A stretch of DNA of 64,000 bases from Hypholoma sublateritium FD-334 SS-4 (Eukaryota; Basidiomycota; Agaricomycetes; Agaricales; Strophariaceae), in assembly GCA_000827495.1 (NCBI GenBank), contig KN817536.1:372001-436000 (forward strand), read 5' to 3'. Position 1 is the first letter of the stretch. Each line of letters opens with the position of its first letter. The notes beneath the pieces were generated by a model. The model ran no database searches and was not told where the DNA came from. It saw nothing but the letters and a program-made list of their open reading frames with translations. The translations under genes and the position numbers were made by a program. Positions 46,587 through 59,200 of the stretch are shown here, piece after piece.

Positions 46587-49500
46587 ATGGACCGTCCGAA
46601 CCCCCTCACTCCCAATTCCTCAAATGGCCCTAAATCTCCAGGACCCTCTGGTCCATTCGCATACCAAACGCGTCTTCTCGAGCGCACATCTTCCCGCCGG
46701 GATGCAGCTTCGCTATCGCGGAGCAACTCTCAGACAAGTATCAGCATCTTGACGAATACCACCGGATCGTCTGTCGCCTCAATTCCTCACCGCCGATGGA
46801 CCCCGGGACACCGCCCTGCGAGCAGTCTAGATCTTGTGCGCGGCCGGTGGGAAGAACGCTCCCGGGGAGCGGTATTGGAAGAAAGCAGTAGACAATCATC
46901 GAGTCCAACGAAAGAGTTCTCAGCGGAGGTAGCGCCCAATACTACGTCTTCAAGCACCGGCAGTACATCTACATCGTCCGACAATCAGGCCAAGCCCGAT
47001 CACGATCGCCCCCTCACCCCCACCTCCTCCGCGTCTCCGCCTTCGACGAAGGAGGCTTATGTCACACCCAAATACCTCAAGCGACAAACGATGCCTGCTC
47101 CCATTGTCGCATCTCCACTGTCCCCCAATTCTACCGGGATAGTGGTCGAGGCAGATTCCCATCTATCGTCTACTCCGTTTCGAATACACATACCCGTGCA
47201 AGGTTCGGGATCCCCGGTGAAGCCGTCATGGCGCGATACCCCTGAGAGGAATAGCTCGCCGTCGGCTGGGCTCAAACCAACCTCGCCAAATGTATATGCA
47301 CTCAAGCCGGTATCTCCAAACGGGCTCAGCAATACACCCATATCTCCCTATACCCGAACACAGAGGTCGCATACCCTGGATTCCACTGCTAACTGGACAC
47401 CTTCGCATAGGAGGACGGCTGACCTCGAAACATCCATATCGCCACTAAAATCCGACACGCCCAAATCTCCCCAGAATTTCTTTGGGACCAAACTCGCGAC
47501 TACCCACTCTGAACCCAGCGCCCAAACGCCACCCATCAAGCCTATTAATCAACGGCCTACTCGCACCGGCTCCATTTCCAGCTTCCTAAATGGGACTTCG
47601 TCTAACAGGGAGAGCTCACCGACCAAGACGTCGTCGGCAACAGCAGTCATGCATCCCAAACCTTATCGGAGTTCGTACATGGCTAGTAGGAAAGCTGAAT
47701 CTTACACGGACGTGCTATCGATTACTGGCAAACCGAAGCTTGGAAATCATCTACCGCGGATTGCTAGCGGGGATGCCGACGATTCGTGGGTCGAGGAATT
47801 GAGGCCCAAGAAAGCTGAGGAGCCGCGAAACCGGCGCTTGGAGAGAGAGAAACGGTTACTGGAAAGAGAAGCGAAGATAAGTACTCAGAGACAATCATTG
47901 ACGCCCTCTAGCATAAATACTGCCGACGGCACTGGTGTGGCAGGCCTTCCAGGCCGCATCTCATTGAAAGCTCCTAACCTCGGCGTCCCGACTCCTTCAT
48001 CGCGTCTTCTCGGAGGTTCCTGGGCAGACAAGCAGCGCCATCTTCTGCATGCTTACGAGTACTTATGTCACGTCGGTGAGGCACAACAGTGGGTAGAAGG
48101 CTGCCTTGGGGAAGAGTTGGGATTCGGAGTTGTAGAGATGGAAGATGGTCTGAGGAATGGTGTTGTTTTGGCAAGATTAGTGCGAGTTTTCCAAGGCGAA
48201 GCATCTGTGCGGAGAATTTACGAGGTATATTTCTCATTTTGTCTGCCATTACATTCGTTAATCGCCCTATCAGGATGCCAAACTTGATTTCCTTTATTCA
48301 GACAACATCAACCATTTCTTTAGATTCGTTCGCGAGGTCGGTTTACCGGAGGTGAGAAATTTGCCATTTTAAAGTAACTAATTTCTAACTATATTCTACT
48401 AATTATGACAGGGGTTTATCTTCGAACTCACAGATCTTTACGCCAAGAAAAACCTCCCGAAAGTCATTTATTGTATCCACGCTCTAAGGTGAAGTTAAAG
48501 TCTTATCAGTAAATTTAGTCCTCTAACCCTCTGCAGTCATCTCCTCGCCCGCCGTGGCATGGCTTCGCGGATAGGCAATCTCCTAGGCCAACTCCACTTT
48601 TCCGACGATCAACTACAGCAAACTCAGAAAGGACTGAAGGAAGCCGGCGTTGCAATGCCTAACTTTGGGAATGTTGGTCGAGAACTGGCCAAGGAGATTA
48701 ACGAAGAGCCCGAAGTCGAGGAAGAAAGCGAGGAAGAACGGCGCGACAGAATATTACTCGAGAATGAAGCCTCTATCATTGCTATCCAAGCTCGCGCTCG
48801 TGGATTTTTTGCTCGCAGAGAGTTAGACGTTTTTAAAGTCCGGATAAAGTTGGCAGAACGTCGCGTTATCAAGTTTCAGATGCAGGCGAAGGGTGTTTTG
48901 ATACGAAGACGGATAGCCGCCCAACGGCTTGAGCGCAGTTCTTTGGCTCCATGGGCAATAGCACTTCAAGCCTGTGCCCGCGGCGCCCTTGTTCGACGGA
49001 GATTGCAGGCCCATATGCGCTCATTGAAAGTTTCTGTTGGATATATCGTCAAGGTTCAAGCTCAAGTCCGCGGTGTCCTTCAGCGTCGCCGATACGACCG
49101 TTTGAAATCTGCTCTGCGTAAAATCAGCTTCCCCACACAGCGTCTGCAGGCAGCATCGCGCGGACATCTCCTTCGTCGTACGCAGAAAGAGATAACCAAA
49201 TCGTTCTTCAAGCCGAAGATTGGGATGTCGGTGGTCTCTTTCCAAGCCCGTGCAAGGGGAACTATTGTCCGTCTTCAAGTGCAGAAGCGCCTTCAGGCTC
49301 TAGACCGCCTTGAGGATAGTATCGTCGCTCTCCAAGCACATTGTAGGGGATTGCTGATGCGAAGAAGACTTCGCTCTCAGTTAAGGAAGCTTGAGAATGT
49401 CACCCATATAGTCATTTCAATTCAAGCGGCTGTGCGCACCTATCTGGCAAGGAAGCGCTTACTCATGCTCATCCGAGGACTACGCAAAGCTACGGGTGTC

Positions 49501-52500
49501 GTCATCGGTCTACAAGCGCGTGCTAGGGCAAACTTGCTACGGCAACAACATAAGAGCATCACCAAAGCTCTGACAAATGTTCAAACTATCAAATCTGTTG
49601 GACGCTTGCAGGCCTTAGCCAAGGCCTCCCTCATTCGCAACAAACACAGAGAACTGGACAAGAAACTTGACGTCGCAATGCCTGACGTCATTGGAATACA
49701 GGCCGCTGGGCGAGGCGCGCTCCTACGAGCAGAGTTTCACGCGTGGAGGGATCATCTTCATCGCAACCATCCCACGGCTACTTTCCTGCAAGCTTTGCTG
49801 CGCGGCGCCATGCAACGCCGCGCTTTCCGTGTCAAGATGGATTATTATCGCGATAACTTGAACAAGGTTGTCAAAATCCAATCTCTTTTCCGAGCCAAGG
49901 AGACACGCGAGCAATATCGACAGCTGACACTAGGCAAGAACGTCACGGTTGGGACGATCAAGAACTTTGTACATCTCTTGGACGATTCCGAGGCTGATTT
50001 CCAGGATGAAATAAAGGTTGAGAGGCTGCGTAAGCGCGTCGTGGAAAATATTCGCGAAAATCAGGTTCTCGAAAATGATATCCACGAGCTCGATACCAAG
50101 ATCGCACTTGCCATCCAAAACTTCAAAAGCACTGAAGATGTTATCAAATCACGGAGAAGGCACGGAGGGGATAGTGCGGCTCAACAAGCAGCGCGGGCAT
50201 CGTTGCTTGCTGCTCATGGAGACCCCTTCTCAGGTCCAAACACCCTTGATCAGGACGCACGTCGGAAGCTGGAGTTGTACCAACAACTCTTTTATTTGCT
50301 ACAAGTTCGCGGCGAATACTTGAGTAAGCTTTTTGTTCGACTTTCGAAGGACGAAAAGCTCGAAGGTAGCCGTCGATTCACGGAGCGCGCCGTTTTGACT
50401 TTGTTTGGATATGGTCAAGACCGAAGGGAGGACTTTTTGCTCTTGAAATTATTTCAGGTATGCAAATCACCCATTTAACTTTCATGACAAAAAATTCATT
50501 TGTACTTTTGGACATGCACAGCTCTCGATCCGAGAAGAGGTCGCCAACTCCCCTTCGATTCAGGCAATAACATCTGGAAACCCTCTCTACCTGAGCATTG
50601 CTAATCATTATGTGCGACCTCGTCAAACGGCTTATGTACGCGATACTCTCCAGTCGATCATACGCGAGCTTGTCAACGCAGATGACCTTGATCTCGAGGC
50701 GGATCCCTCGGTTGTAAGTGGGTTCATTAGTTGCCGACAAGATTATCCTAAGCCTTCATTAGATCCATAAGGCACGGATCGATGTTGAGGAGATGAGGTC
50801 GGGTAAATCCAGCTCTGCTCCCAAGGAGTTGCCTTTCCGAGAAGCAGTGGTAGACCCAGATACGAGGGCAATATACATTCGGCGTATGCTCCTCTTTTGG
50901 CGACATGCTTAGCCACAAACTTATCATACCATCAGATTTACAGATTCTTCAGTGGTGGACAGAAGCTTTCCTCAACGCAATACTTCAGTCGACACGAAAG
51001 ATGCCCTATTCGATGCGCTATCTGGCTCGGGAAATGTCGTTGTCATTACGAGTGAGCACATGTGTCCTGTGGATAGGATAATACTGATACATATACAGGA
51101 CAAATTCCCTGGATTCCCTGAGGAGGTCTATGGTGCTTGTGTAGGAAGACTGGTGTTTTATCGCTACATCAATCCTGCTCTGTTGTAAGTATATTAGATT
51201 CAGCCAACGTCTACTCACTGGATAAACCCTTTCTTCACAGGGCTCCCGAGATGTTCGACATTATTCCCAAGAGTGTTAACACAACTACAGCAAAGAAGAA
51301 CCTCGCTCAAATTGCTCAAGTACTTGGCCAGATCACAAGTGGTGCAGAATTTGGTGACGACAAGCCGAGCTACATTCCCATAAATGACTTCGTCAGAAAT
51401 GCCATTGGACAATTGACAAGTTGGTTCATGCAGGGTATGTCTCCGGTTCGTAAGTACAATGTCTCCGGATCTAACCCCCATCTCAGTTGCCGATGTACCC
51501 GACGCGGAGAGACAATTCCATGCCCATGAATTCATGGATGCCACTGTTCAGCCGAAGTCGATTTATATCTCACCGAATGAGATTTATACTACGCATTCGT
51601 TACTTATGCAGCAACAGGATCACTTGGTTAGTGGAATATCTGATTCTCACAAAGCATGCCTTGACTTTTGGCGTAGGCGCCGGCTCCGGATGATCCCTTG
51701 AGAGTGATTCTGGCTGAGCTGGGGGGCATTCCTCATCCAGATAGTGAAGAGTTGAAGGATGCTCGAGACACTGCGATCACCCTTGAGCTCACAAACCGAT
51801 TCGCTCACGTCGAAGGTGCTTATCATTTTGTTTTCTTCACTGTAATTTTTTAACGTGTCATATCATAGATCCTCATGCTGAGGAGAAAACTCTTTGGGTT
51901 CAAGCAAAACGGGGAGTTCTGGCCATTCTTCGAGTACAACCAGCTCAGGATTTATTGGAGTCTCTGATGCGGCCAGTTACGGAGAACGACGAAATGCTCT
52001 GGGAGGACATTCTTGATGCTGAAATTGAGAACGAATTGCGGCAGATGCCAAGGCGTCAACCATCACAAGCAGTGCCTGATGCCGCATACCGTCTAGAAGA
52101 TATTCGATCGTGAGCTCGCACATTCTCATTCTCCACGCTACTTCTAATGCAAGGATACAACCTAGATTGAAGTTTGCCGCAGTCAAGGCTCTCGCAATAC
52201 AGAATCTACTCGAGCTTGAGAAGCAACATAAGATAAGCCGCGAGGACGGATTCCAGGGCATCCTCAATGCCATTGCAGGCGACGTCCGCAGCAAACACAG
52301 AAAACGTATTCAACGGCAACAAGAGATGGAGAGCATGAACGAGGCCTTGCGGCAGCTAGCCCAGCGCAAGAAATATCTAGAAGAACAGATCAACAGTTAT
52401 GTCAGCTACGTTGAAACTTCCATGAGCACAATGCAAAAAGGGAAAGCGTGCGTTTGTCATGTCCCTCGGGGCCTCCAACAGTCACTGACAGAATCTTTAC

Positions 52501-52949
52501 TTTCTAGGAGGAGGCGCGCTGTTTTGCCTTTCAGCCTGCAAGCTCAACATCTTCGCGAACTCCAACGTACAGGCCAGAACCCACAATTTGGTTCTTTCCT
52601 ATATTCGGCCAAGAAACTCTACGATCGAAGCATTCTCCTTTCAATCGATCAATATTCCCCTCGCCAATTCGACAAGCTCCATCTTACTATGTCATCAAAC
52701 ACCCCTGGGGTCTTCCATCTGACTCTGGATTCAACGCTGTTGAGCGTTACCACGCGAATAGCATCGGAGGACGTCCGCATGGAAGATCTTTTGCAGGCAA
52801 AATTTGAAAAGCGATCTTCGTTGACTATTCTCAATGGCAAAGTCAAAGTCAACTTTGAATTGTTCCTGTTCCAGATCAATAAGAAGTACGTTCTTTCCTA
52901 CAAATTTGTTTCTTGTAATGATGAAATGTCCTCTAGGTTCAATTCTTGA
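46587..52949 (+). CDS. IQG1: IQGAP scaffold protein (Iqg1/Rng2 type)
   Basis: A cytoskeletal scaffold for the actomyosin ring and polarity. The ATG at 46587 opens MDRPNPLTPNSSNGPKSPGP, starting a disordered Ser/Pro-rich leader of about 480 residues. A calponin-homology domain spans about 48015-48550 (LLHAYEYLCHVGEAQQWVEG, LYSDNINHFFRFVREVGLP, KNLPKVIYCIHALSHLL). The large exon to about 50458 carries some 13 IQ-like repeats, such as IIAIQARARGFFARR and IVALQAHCRGLLMRRR, sites for calmodulin or myosin light chains. A RasGAP-related domain follows (50520-51440, with CVGRLVFYRYINPALLAPE), in this family without GAP activity. The RasGAP C-terminal domain is at 52150-52940, with FSLQAQHLRELQRTGQNPQF. 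The protein ends NKKFNS. Length is about 1,700 residues. Confidence 0.95.
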
Positions 52950-53115
52950 GTTTTCTGGTCTGTTGCAATTTCCTTACATACATCTTGGACATTGCATTTA
53001 CTTATCTATCATCACTTTCATTGTTGTTTGCTGTTCTGTATATCATGATGTAACGACCGCAACGTTTCATGTATTTCATTAATGTAAAACATAACAGAAG
53101 GGCAGTAATACCCAT

Positions 53116-55871
53116 TCATAGTGTGAAGCGGAAGTTGGGGTCTCTGTCACCGATAGGTGCTTTAGTTAGACCCGCCTCAACCAGAGCTCGGTACTTGGCG
53201 ATGTTGTCTTGTCTGCGGCCCTCTCTGCGAGCCTTATTCTCCCAAAGACAGTACATGCTACATATAGGCCAGCTTCAGCTATTTACATATTGATATGGAG
53301 CGGATATACCGACTCACACGTTACAAGCCACACAGACCCAAGAAAGGATAACAAATGCGAGGGATATCGTGTGGCCGCGGACATACTTTGGCGCTTGATC
53401 TTATCAGAAGATGAGAGATGGTATTCGCTATAGAAGTCGAGTGCCCCACCTGGTGTGTACGCAAAAGTCGCTACAAATCCACTGAGCAAATAAAAATACG
53501 GTGAGGCACAGCGGGGAATAGATATAAAAAGTATCGATTTACCCAGCATTGGCGATAGCCAATTGGAGTGCTGTAGTAGTCGCCCGCTTGTAATGTCCAC
53601 TGCTATTGTTGGGAAGTATGGAACTGTTAAATCGAGGGCGTATATAAATGACCCTCTGCTCTGGTGCATAGAACTGTTCCATACTCACAGAATGCTAGGT
53701 GCCGACGGATAACTGAGATAAATAAAGTTCCCGTGAGATTGGCAGTGCGGATATTTAGACAAACGACGTACACGCCTGCAGCCATGAAAAACACGGCAAT
53801 GTACCGTGTCCTGTTGGTGTCAGCCGTGATAGCAAGTATGTAACCTTTTGAATGGTAAGTATTAGTTCGCGAACTTGGAGTCGCTATTCTCACCAATAAA
53901 TGCTAAAGGTAGGCATATCAAAATGAACGGGCCTCTCCACTTCAATCTATCACTTAAGAGTGCAACAACCACTGTTATGTCTAGGTCAGAGACATTTAAC
54001 AAAAGGTGCTATGTCAGTACCTGTGAGAACAGCGGCCGGTACATAGGGCGGAACTAGATTAGATTAAGTCAGCTATCATTTCTCAGAGTAGGAAATAGAA
54101 ATAGCAGCGGAGTACGAGCCATATACATATTAAGAGCAGTATGTTTACTCACCTGTGTGAAGTTGAGCAGGAGATCCAGAGTATCCGAGACCCGCAACAA
54201 TGGTTGGTCTACAAGAGGAGGTTCGGTATACTATCCAACAGTTTGGTAGGGTCCTACTCACAAGAATAGCGAATAAGAGTAGAGGCTGACTAGCAGGCCA
54301 AAATATCCCAGTCCGGAGAACCATACTTGGATATCCGTTATTCCTAAATTATCTGGATAAGTATAGTTGAGACAGGTAAAGATTCCGCTCACCTCGGATT
54401 ACTTCGCGCCATTCAAATTGCTCCTCTTCCGGGTTGTTTTGAGCGACCTCAAGCTTACAATCGGCTTCGATATTCTCCACCAACTCTTGATCTTTTGGTT
54501 CCTTAGAATCTTCGAAGGTTCTCGTCGGACTCGGGGTTTCTGCATCGACTTCGTGTCCCACAGAACTGCTGTCAAGGCGGAAACGCGCGACTGATACGAC
54601 AAAATAAAGTTAATGATGGCAGGCAAAGCACATTGAAAGATCAGAATCACTCGCGAATTCCCTTTCTTCTTCGGTAAAGAAAGATGCCGCAGCAAGCGTC
54701 TCCGGTAAAAAGTAGGCGGCTATGATGGCAGAGACGACAGTGGCAAGCCCTTCGAGAATCTAAAAATAGATTATTATTATGGGCGGCATTGGCTAAATTT
54801 AGCGCACAGACATAGATCCACCGCCAACCGGCTAAGCCGCCGACTCCGTCCATGTGCAAGATCGCGGTCGCCAAAAGTCCTATGGGGAATGTGGGGTGAG
54901 AATTCCCACCGTGCGAGGCATATCAAGTCAACCTTACCTCCGAAGGCGCCAGAAAGTGATGCTAATAGGGGCATTTCTATTTTGAGCTGACATTGGGCAC
55001 GCAAGTGAAACGCATACCAGAGGCATAGAATATGCCAACCCTGGGAGGAACTCCAAGCTCAACAGATATCTGTGAGGTGTTAAGATACTACTTGCCTTAG
55101 TTGTAATTCGTGTCTCTTGTAGATGGTACTGAGATAGAGAATCTAGTGGTATATTTCGAAATTAGCTTGCGGATAAGTTGAATCGGATGTAGGCTGACGA
55201 TTCCTGGAAGTAGGCCGCCTTCACACAGGCCCAAGAAAAGTCTGATCGCCACAAGGCCACCAAAGCTCTCCACCAAAGATGATAAAGTTGTGACAATACC
55301 CCATAGCAAGACCAGGAGAGGAATCCAGCGCTTCGAGGATTGAACGTCAATCACTATCAAACATTTCTAAATTTTTGCGCGTACGTTGGGCTTCATCTTC
55401 TTCAGTATTATATTGGATGGCAACTCGACAGCAATGTATCTTCCGGCTCGGTCATTAGTTTCCGCACAGGGTGAGCCAGAAATTATCTTACGTGACATAG
55501 AACACTGCAGAAAGAATATGAGATGATGCCAATATTGGTCAGACGATGAGGAGTCACCTGCCAGTGCAGTATTGAACTGATTTCCCACCAAGTGGGTATC
55601 CTTTGCAAGCCCAGCGATTCTGAAAGGTAATTAGCGACTGCAGTAAGTATCTGGTGAAGTACTACGGTCGAGTTCAAGCAGGCTCACTTTGCATTTCCGA
55701 CGTTACTTCTGTCGATGAAATTGGCCAACCAAAGCTAGCAGGCCACATTAATTTCGAGCCACACGGGAAGAAAGAAAGAAAGCCAACTAGAGCCAATGGG
55801 GGCAAAATATGGCAATCAAGCTTGAAGAGCACTCGTTTTGTCAAGCGCCTATGCTCCTCTGGGGTCTGCAT
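53116..55871 (-). CDS. Major facilitator superfamily transporter, anion:cation symporter (Dal5-like) type
   Basis: A plasma-membrane secondary transporter of about 520 residues with twelve predicted helices. The ATG at 55871 opens MQTPEEHRRLTKRVLFKLDC. The first helix has the family signature HILPPLALLWLANFIDRSNV after an intron (55776-55731 or close). Later come RLFLGLCEGGLLPGIVLYLS and GGVGGLAGWRWIYILEGLAT, both typical of the ACS/Dal5 group. The central cytosolic loop (54400-54600) is long and acidic. The C-terminus ends DPNFRFTL. Known relatives carry allantoate, nicotinate, vitamins or small organic acids with protons, and the substrate here is not readable. About 13 short exons are present. 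The start is in doubt by a few codons. Confidence 0.86.
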
Positions 55872-56126
55872 CAGTGTGGGGAAAGGAAGGCGAGAATGCA
55901 GCTTCGACTGGCAGTGAAGCGTGTGCGGGTTTTATAGATTGTTAGCATCATGTGGGTTGTACGGTGGGATTGGAACGAGGAGGTTATCCGCATAAGTACG
56001 TAGCCGTGCCACAGAATGACTCTGGATGGACTTGTCGGTTTGACTTGTTTTGGACACATGATCGTGAGCGGTTCCCAGATCAATATGCCCGATCTGCTCG
56101 GCCATCATGATGCCCTGAACTCGACC

Positions 56127-58649
56127 ATGAATTCTTATCCAACGTTTCCTCTTCCTGCAGGATGGACGGAACATCCAGGTGGGTCTATCACCGTCTATCG
56201 TACAGCATTATATTCATGTGCTTAGGTCCAAATGGTGTGCCGTATTACTTCAACGCGGCCACACAGACGTCTACATATGTCCGCCCGGTTGCTCCCCCGG
56301 TGCAACCAGCTCCGAAGAAACAAGAAAAAGCACATCTCAAAGCCCCAATACCGGGAACAGATTGGATCAGAGTAACTACTACTGACGGCAACGTGTTCTA
56401 CTCTCACAAACCTACGAAAAGGAGCGTATGGACAGTCCCAGAAGAATTGAAAGCTGCGCTCGAGGCATTCCAAACCCAAGAACTCAAGGCTTTACAACCC
56501 GCGGAACCCAAGACCAAACTTAAGGCAACCCCGAACTCTAAGCGAAAGGCAGAAGAAGCGGTGCCAGTCGATGAAGTTGTCATAAATAAGAAAACCAAGG
56601 TTGAGGAGGAAGAGGATGCAGAAGGCGACGATGACGACGAAGAAGAGGAGGAGGAGGAGGAGGAGGAGGAGGAAGAATGGCAACGCGAAGCTGCGCAGCA
56701 GCTTGCTGCTGAAGCAGAGGAAGAGAAGGAGCGGGCCAAAGAGCGGGCCAAGGAAGAAGAGTTGGAAGCTCAGAGGATGCGGGAAGCGATTGAGGCAGCT
56801 ATTCCCCAACGCGTCGACTTATCTATCGAGGAGGGGAAGGCGTTATTCAAAGTAAATTTCTTTGGTCTTCTCTAACTATCAACTGACGTATGTCCAGACC
56901 CTGCTTCGGGAAAAAGACATCAATCCATTGCATCCCTGGGACGTTTGCCTACCCAAGTTCATCCAGGACCCCCGATATGTCCTCCTCCCTTCTGTGGCAG
57001 CTCGACGAGAGGCATTTGATGAATACTGCAAGGAACGCGCCAGGGAAATTCGGCAGTCTACTGTGAAGCAAGAAAAGGAAGCTCTTAGTCCGAAGGAAGA
57101 ATACGAACGGCTTTTAAAAGATGAAGTTAAAAGTACTCGAGCCAGTTGGACAGATTTTCGACGAGCGTGGAAGAAAGATAGGCGTTTTTATGGATGGGGA
57201 AGGGATGACAGAGAACGCGAGAAAGCATTCAGAGATTTCTTGAAGGATCTCAGTGAACGTATGTTCGTCAGCGCAGTCACCTTCATGGTATGCTTATTTC
57301 ATGGCATAGAAAAGCGCGCTGCCGCGCAGAAGGCGGAAACAAATTTCTTTACTCTCTTGAAAGAGCATGAGTTCGTCGCGGAAGGCATAACTTGGAAAGA
57401 GGTCAGATTCAAATACATTCAATGTTTAACCGGCATTTATGCTCCTTTATTGAAATTTGAAGGTGAAAAATAAGCGGGAGATATATAAAGACCCTCGCTA
57501 TGACGCCGTTGGGTCTTCGTCTCTTCGAGAAGAATTGTTCAATACTTTCGTGAAAGGCACATCATCTCATATCACCATCGAAAAGAACATCAATCCAAGT
57601 GCAGACAGGGATCACAAAGAAGAAGCACCTGATCGCCAGGAGCGAAGAAATAAGGCTGTGAAGGAGCGTGAACAAAAAATAAATGCCGAACGCCGACGCT
57701 TGGACGCCGACATCGAGAAGTCTAAAAAGGGCATAGACAAGGAAGAGGGGGAAAGAATTTTCATGTGGGCCTGCAGCTGTCCGACCTTTTGAGCCAATCA
57801 CAACACTCACCTTCTTTCTTTATTTCACTTTCTCGTAGGACTTTGTTGACTGACGCTATCCGTGATCCACAGGTAAGGCATTGCGCTCTCTAAAACCCAC
57901 ACTAACACAGTACCCCATTTCAGATTACCTGGGAACAGGCTATTCCACAGTTGAAGACTGACCCTCGATTCACCAGTTCGCCTCTTCCATTGAATCACCA
58001 AGTACATCTATTTCATACCCACAGCTCGCATCTACGAGGTAAACAGCTCAATAGCCTCCATGGGCTATTCGAAGCACACGCGCCATCATTGGCAGCCACC
58101 TTTGATTCGCTGCCATTGGACACCATTATGTCGTCTGCGCCTGTGAGCAGGCTTGCCTTCCGTGACGATCAAGTCGAAACAGAATTCGAAAAATGGCAAA
58201 GAGAAAGGACGAGTACCGCACGCATAGCATTCGATGAAATGATGTCGGAAAATGCCTTTGTAGAATTCTGGGGACGTCTTGGCAAGATTGGAGGTCAGGC
58301 CATTGGTGACAGTTTAAAACTAGACGGTGAGGACATTGGCGAAGCCGGCGACGAGGAGGAGAAAGTCGATATGAAAGCGCTGGCGAAAACTGTTGATCTG
58401 AAGGAGATGGAGAAGGTTCTCAAGGTACGTACATCGATTCAGATGCTGCACACATGATTCATTCTAATGGTATGCTCTAGAACGATAAACGGTATATCAT
58501 GTTCAATCACGTACCTGATCAAAGGGAACGATGGCTGCGGGTACGTACAGAGTTCATTGATCTGGCCGTGAGGCTTAACATATCATTTACAGGACTATCT
58601 CACCAATCTATCTGCCCCTAAACTTTCGGTTCATGTCAGCAACAGCTAA
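56127..58649 (+). CDS. WW- and FF-domain pre-mRNA processing / elongation factor (TCERG1/Prp40 class)
   Basis: A nuclear factor that bridges RNA polymerase II and the splicing machinery. The ATG at 56127 opens MNSYPTFPLPAGWTEHPG, the first WW domain, finished after an intron by PNGVPYYFNAATQTSTYVRP. A second WW-like module is WIRVTTTDGNVFYSHKPTKR. A Glu run (56640-56682) and a coiled coil follow. FF-type modules start near 56840: FKTLLREKDINPLHPWDVCL, YERLLKDEVKSTRASWTDFR, FFTLLKEHEFVAEGITWKEV and FMTLLTDAIRDPQITWEQAI. The order WW-WW-FF, with only the first WW starting at the N-terminus, suits TCERG1 or S. pombe Dre4-like proteins better than Prp40. In-frame ATGs at 56016 and 56085 exist and are possible starts. 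The C-terminus ends SVHVSNS. Confidence 0.86.
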
Positions 58650-58909
58650 CTATACATTTGACATATTTCTTTATTCCCACTCTGTTTTTTATTTGCATGC
58701 ATGTACTAAATGAAGGATGCCTAGCATGAGAGGTTTGTGGTAGTCCTTCTGGGAAGTTGGCTGTTATGATGAAAATTATGGTTTGAAATTATCGACTGCG
58801 CGAGCCGTATGACCATTTCTAGCAGTCATAAAACTCATCTGGACGAGCTGGAGCAAAAAATCTTCTGTCAGCCTTGAGAGAGTGGATTGGCCTTGGAAAA
58901 GGGATTTAT

Positions 58910-58920
58910 TTGACACGTCA
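58910..58920 (+). promoter_or_regulatory. Candidate bZIP/UPR box, copy 1
   Basis: TTGACACGTCA, 281 bp upstream of the ER HSP90 start. The other strand reads TGACGTGTCAA, close to the XBP1-type UPR element TGACGTGG/A with an ACGT core. Confidence 0.45.
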
Positions 58921-59054
58921 CAACTCAGCCCAGCCTTCGCCAGCAGTATTTTTTACTCTTCGAGGTTGCTTCGAGGTCGTTCCTTGAGAGGAAGTCGCGA
59001 TCACGGGGCGTGTACTGATGACATGTGCAGGCAGCCTGAGAGTCGGCCACGCTG

Positions 59055-59065
59055 TTGACACGTCA
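59055..59065 (+). promoter_or_regulatory. Candidate bZIP/UPR box, copy 2
   Basis: Second exact copy of TTGACACGTCA, 136 bp upstream of the ER HSP90 start and in the same orientation as the first. Repetition of an 11-mer within 150 bp at such a gene makes a regulatory role plausible. Confidence 0.5.
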
Positions 59066-59200
59066 TTCCCACCGACGATGAGCCCCAACCGGTCCCTATT
59101 ATTTATAGGAATTCCTTGATCAACTCTTTGCATACCCCATTCTCTGTTGTTTTGTACACTCAAGGCCTCATCGTCATACTCATTGAGTATATCGGTCGAT

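Larger units (their letters stand above)
58650..59200 (+). promoter_or_regulatory. Upstream region of the ER HSP90 gene
   Basis: This 551-bp gap holds the 3' flank of the WW/FF gene and the promoter of the ER HSP90. A minus-strand open frame at 58918-59223 has no recognisable domain and is not called. Two exact copies of TTGACACGTCA lie in it. Confidence 0.55.
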
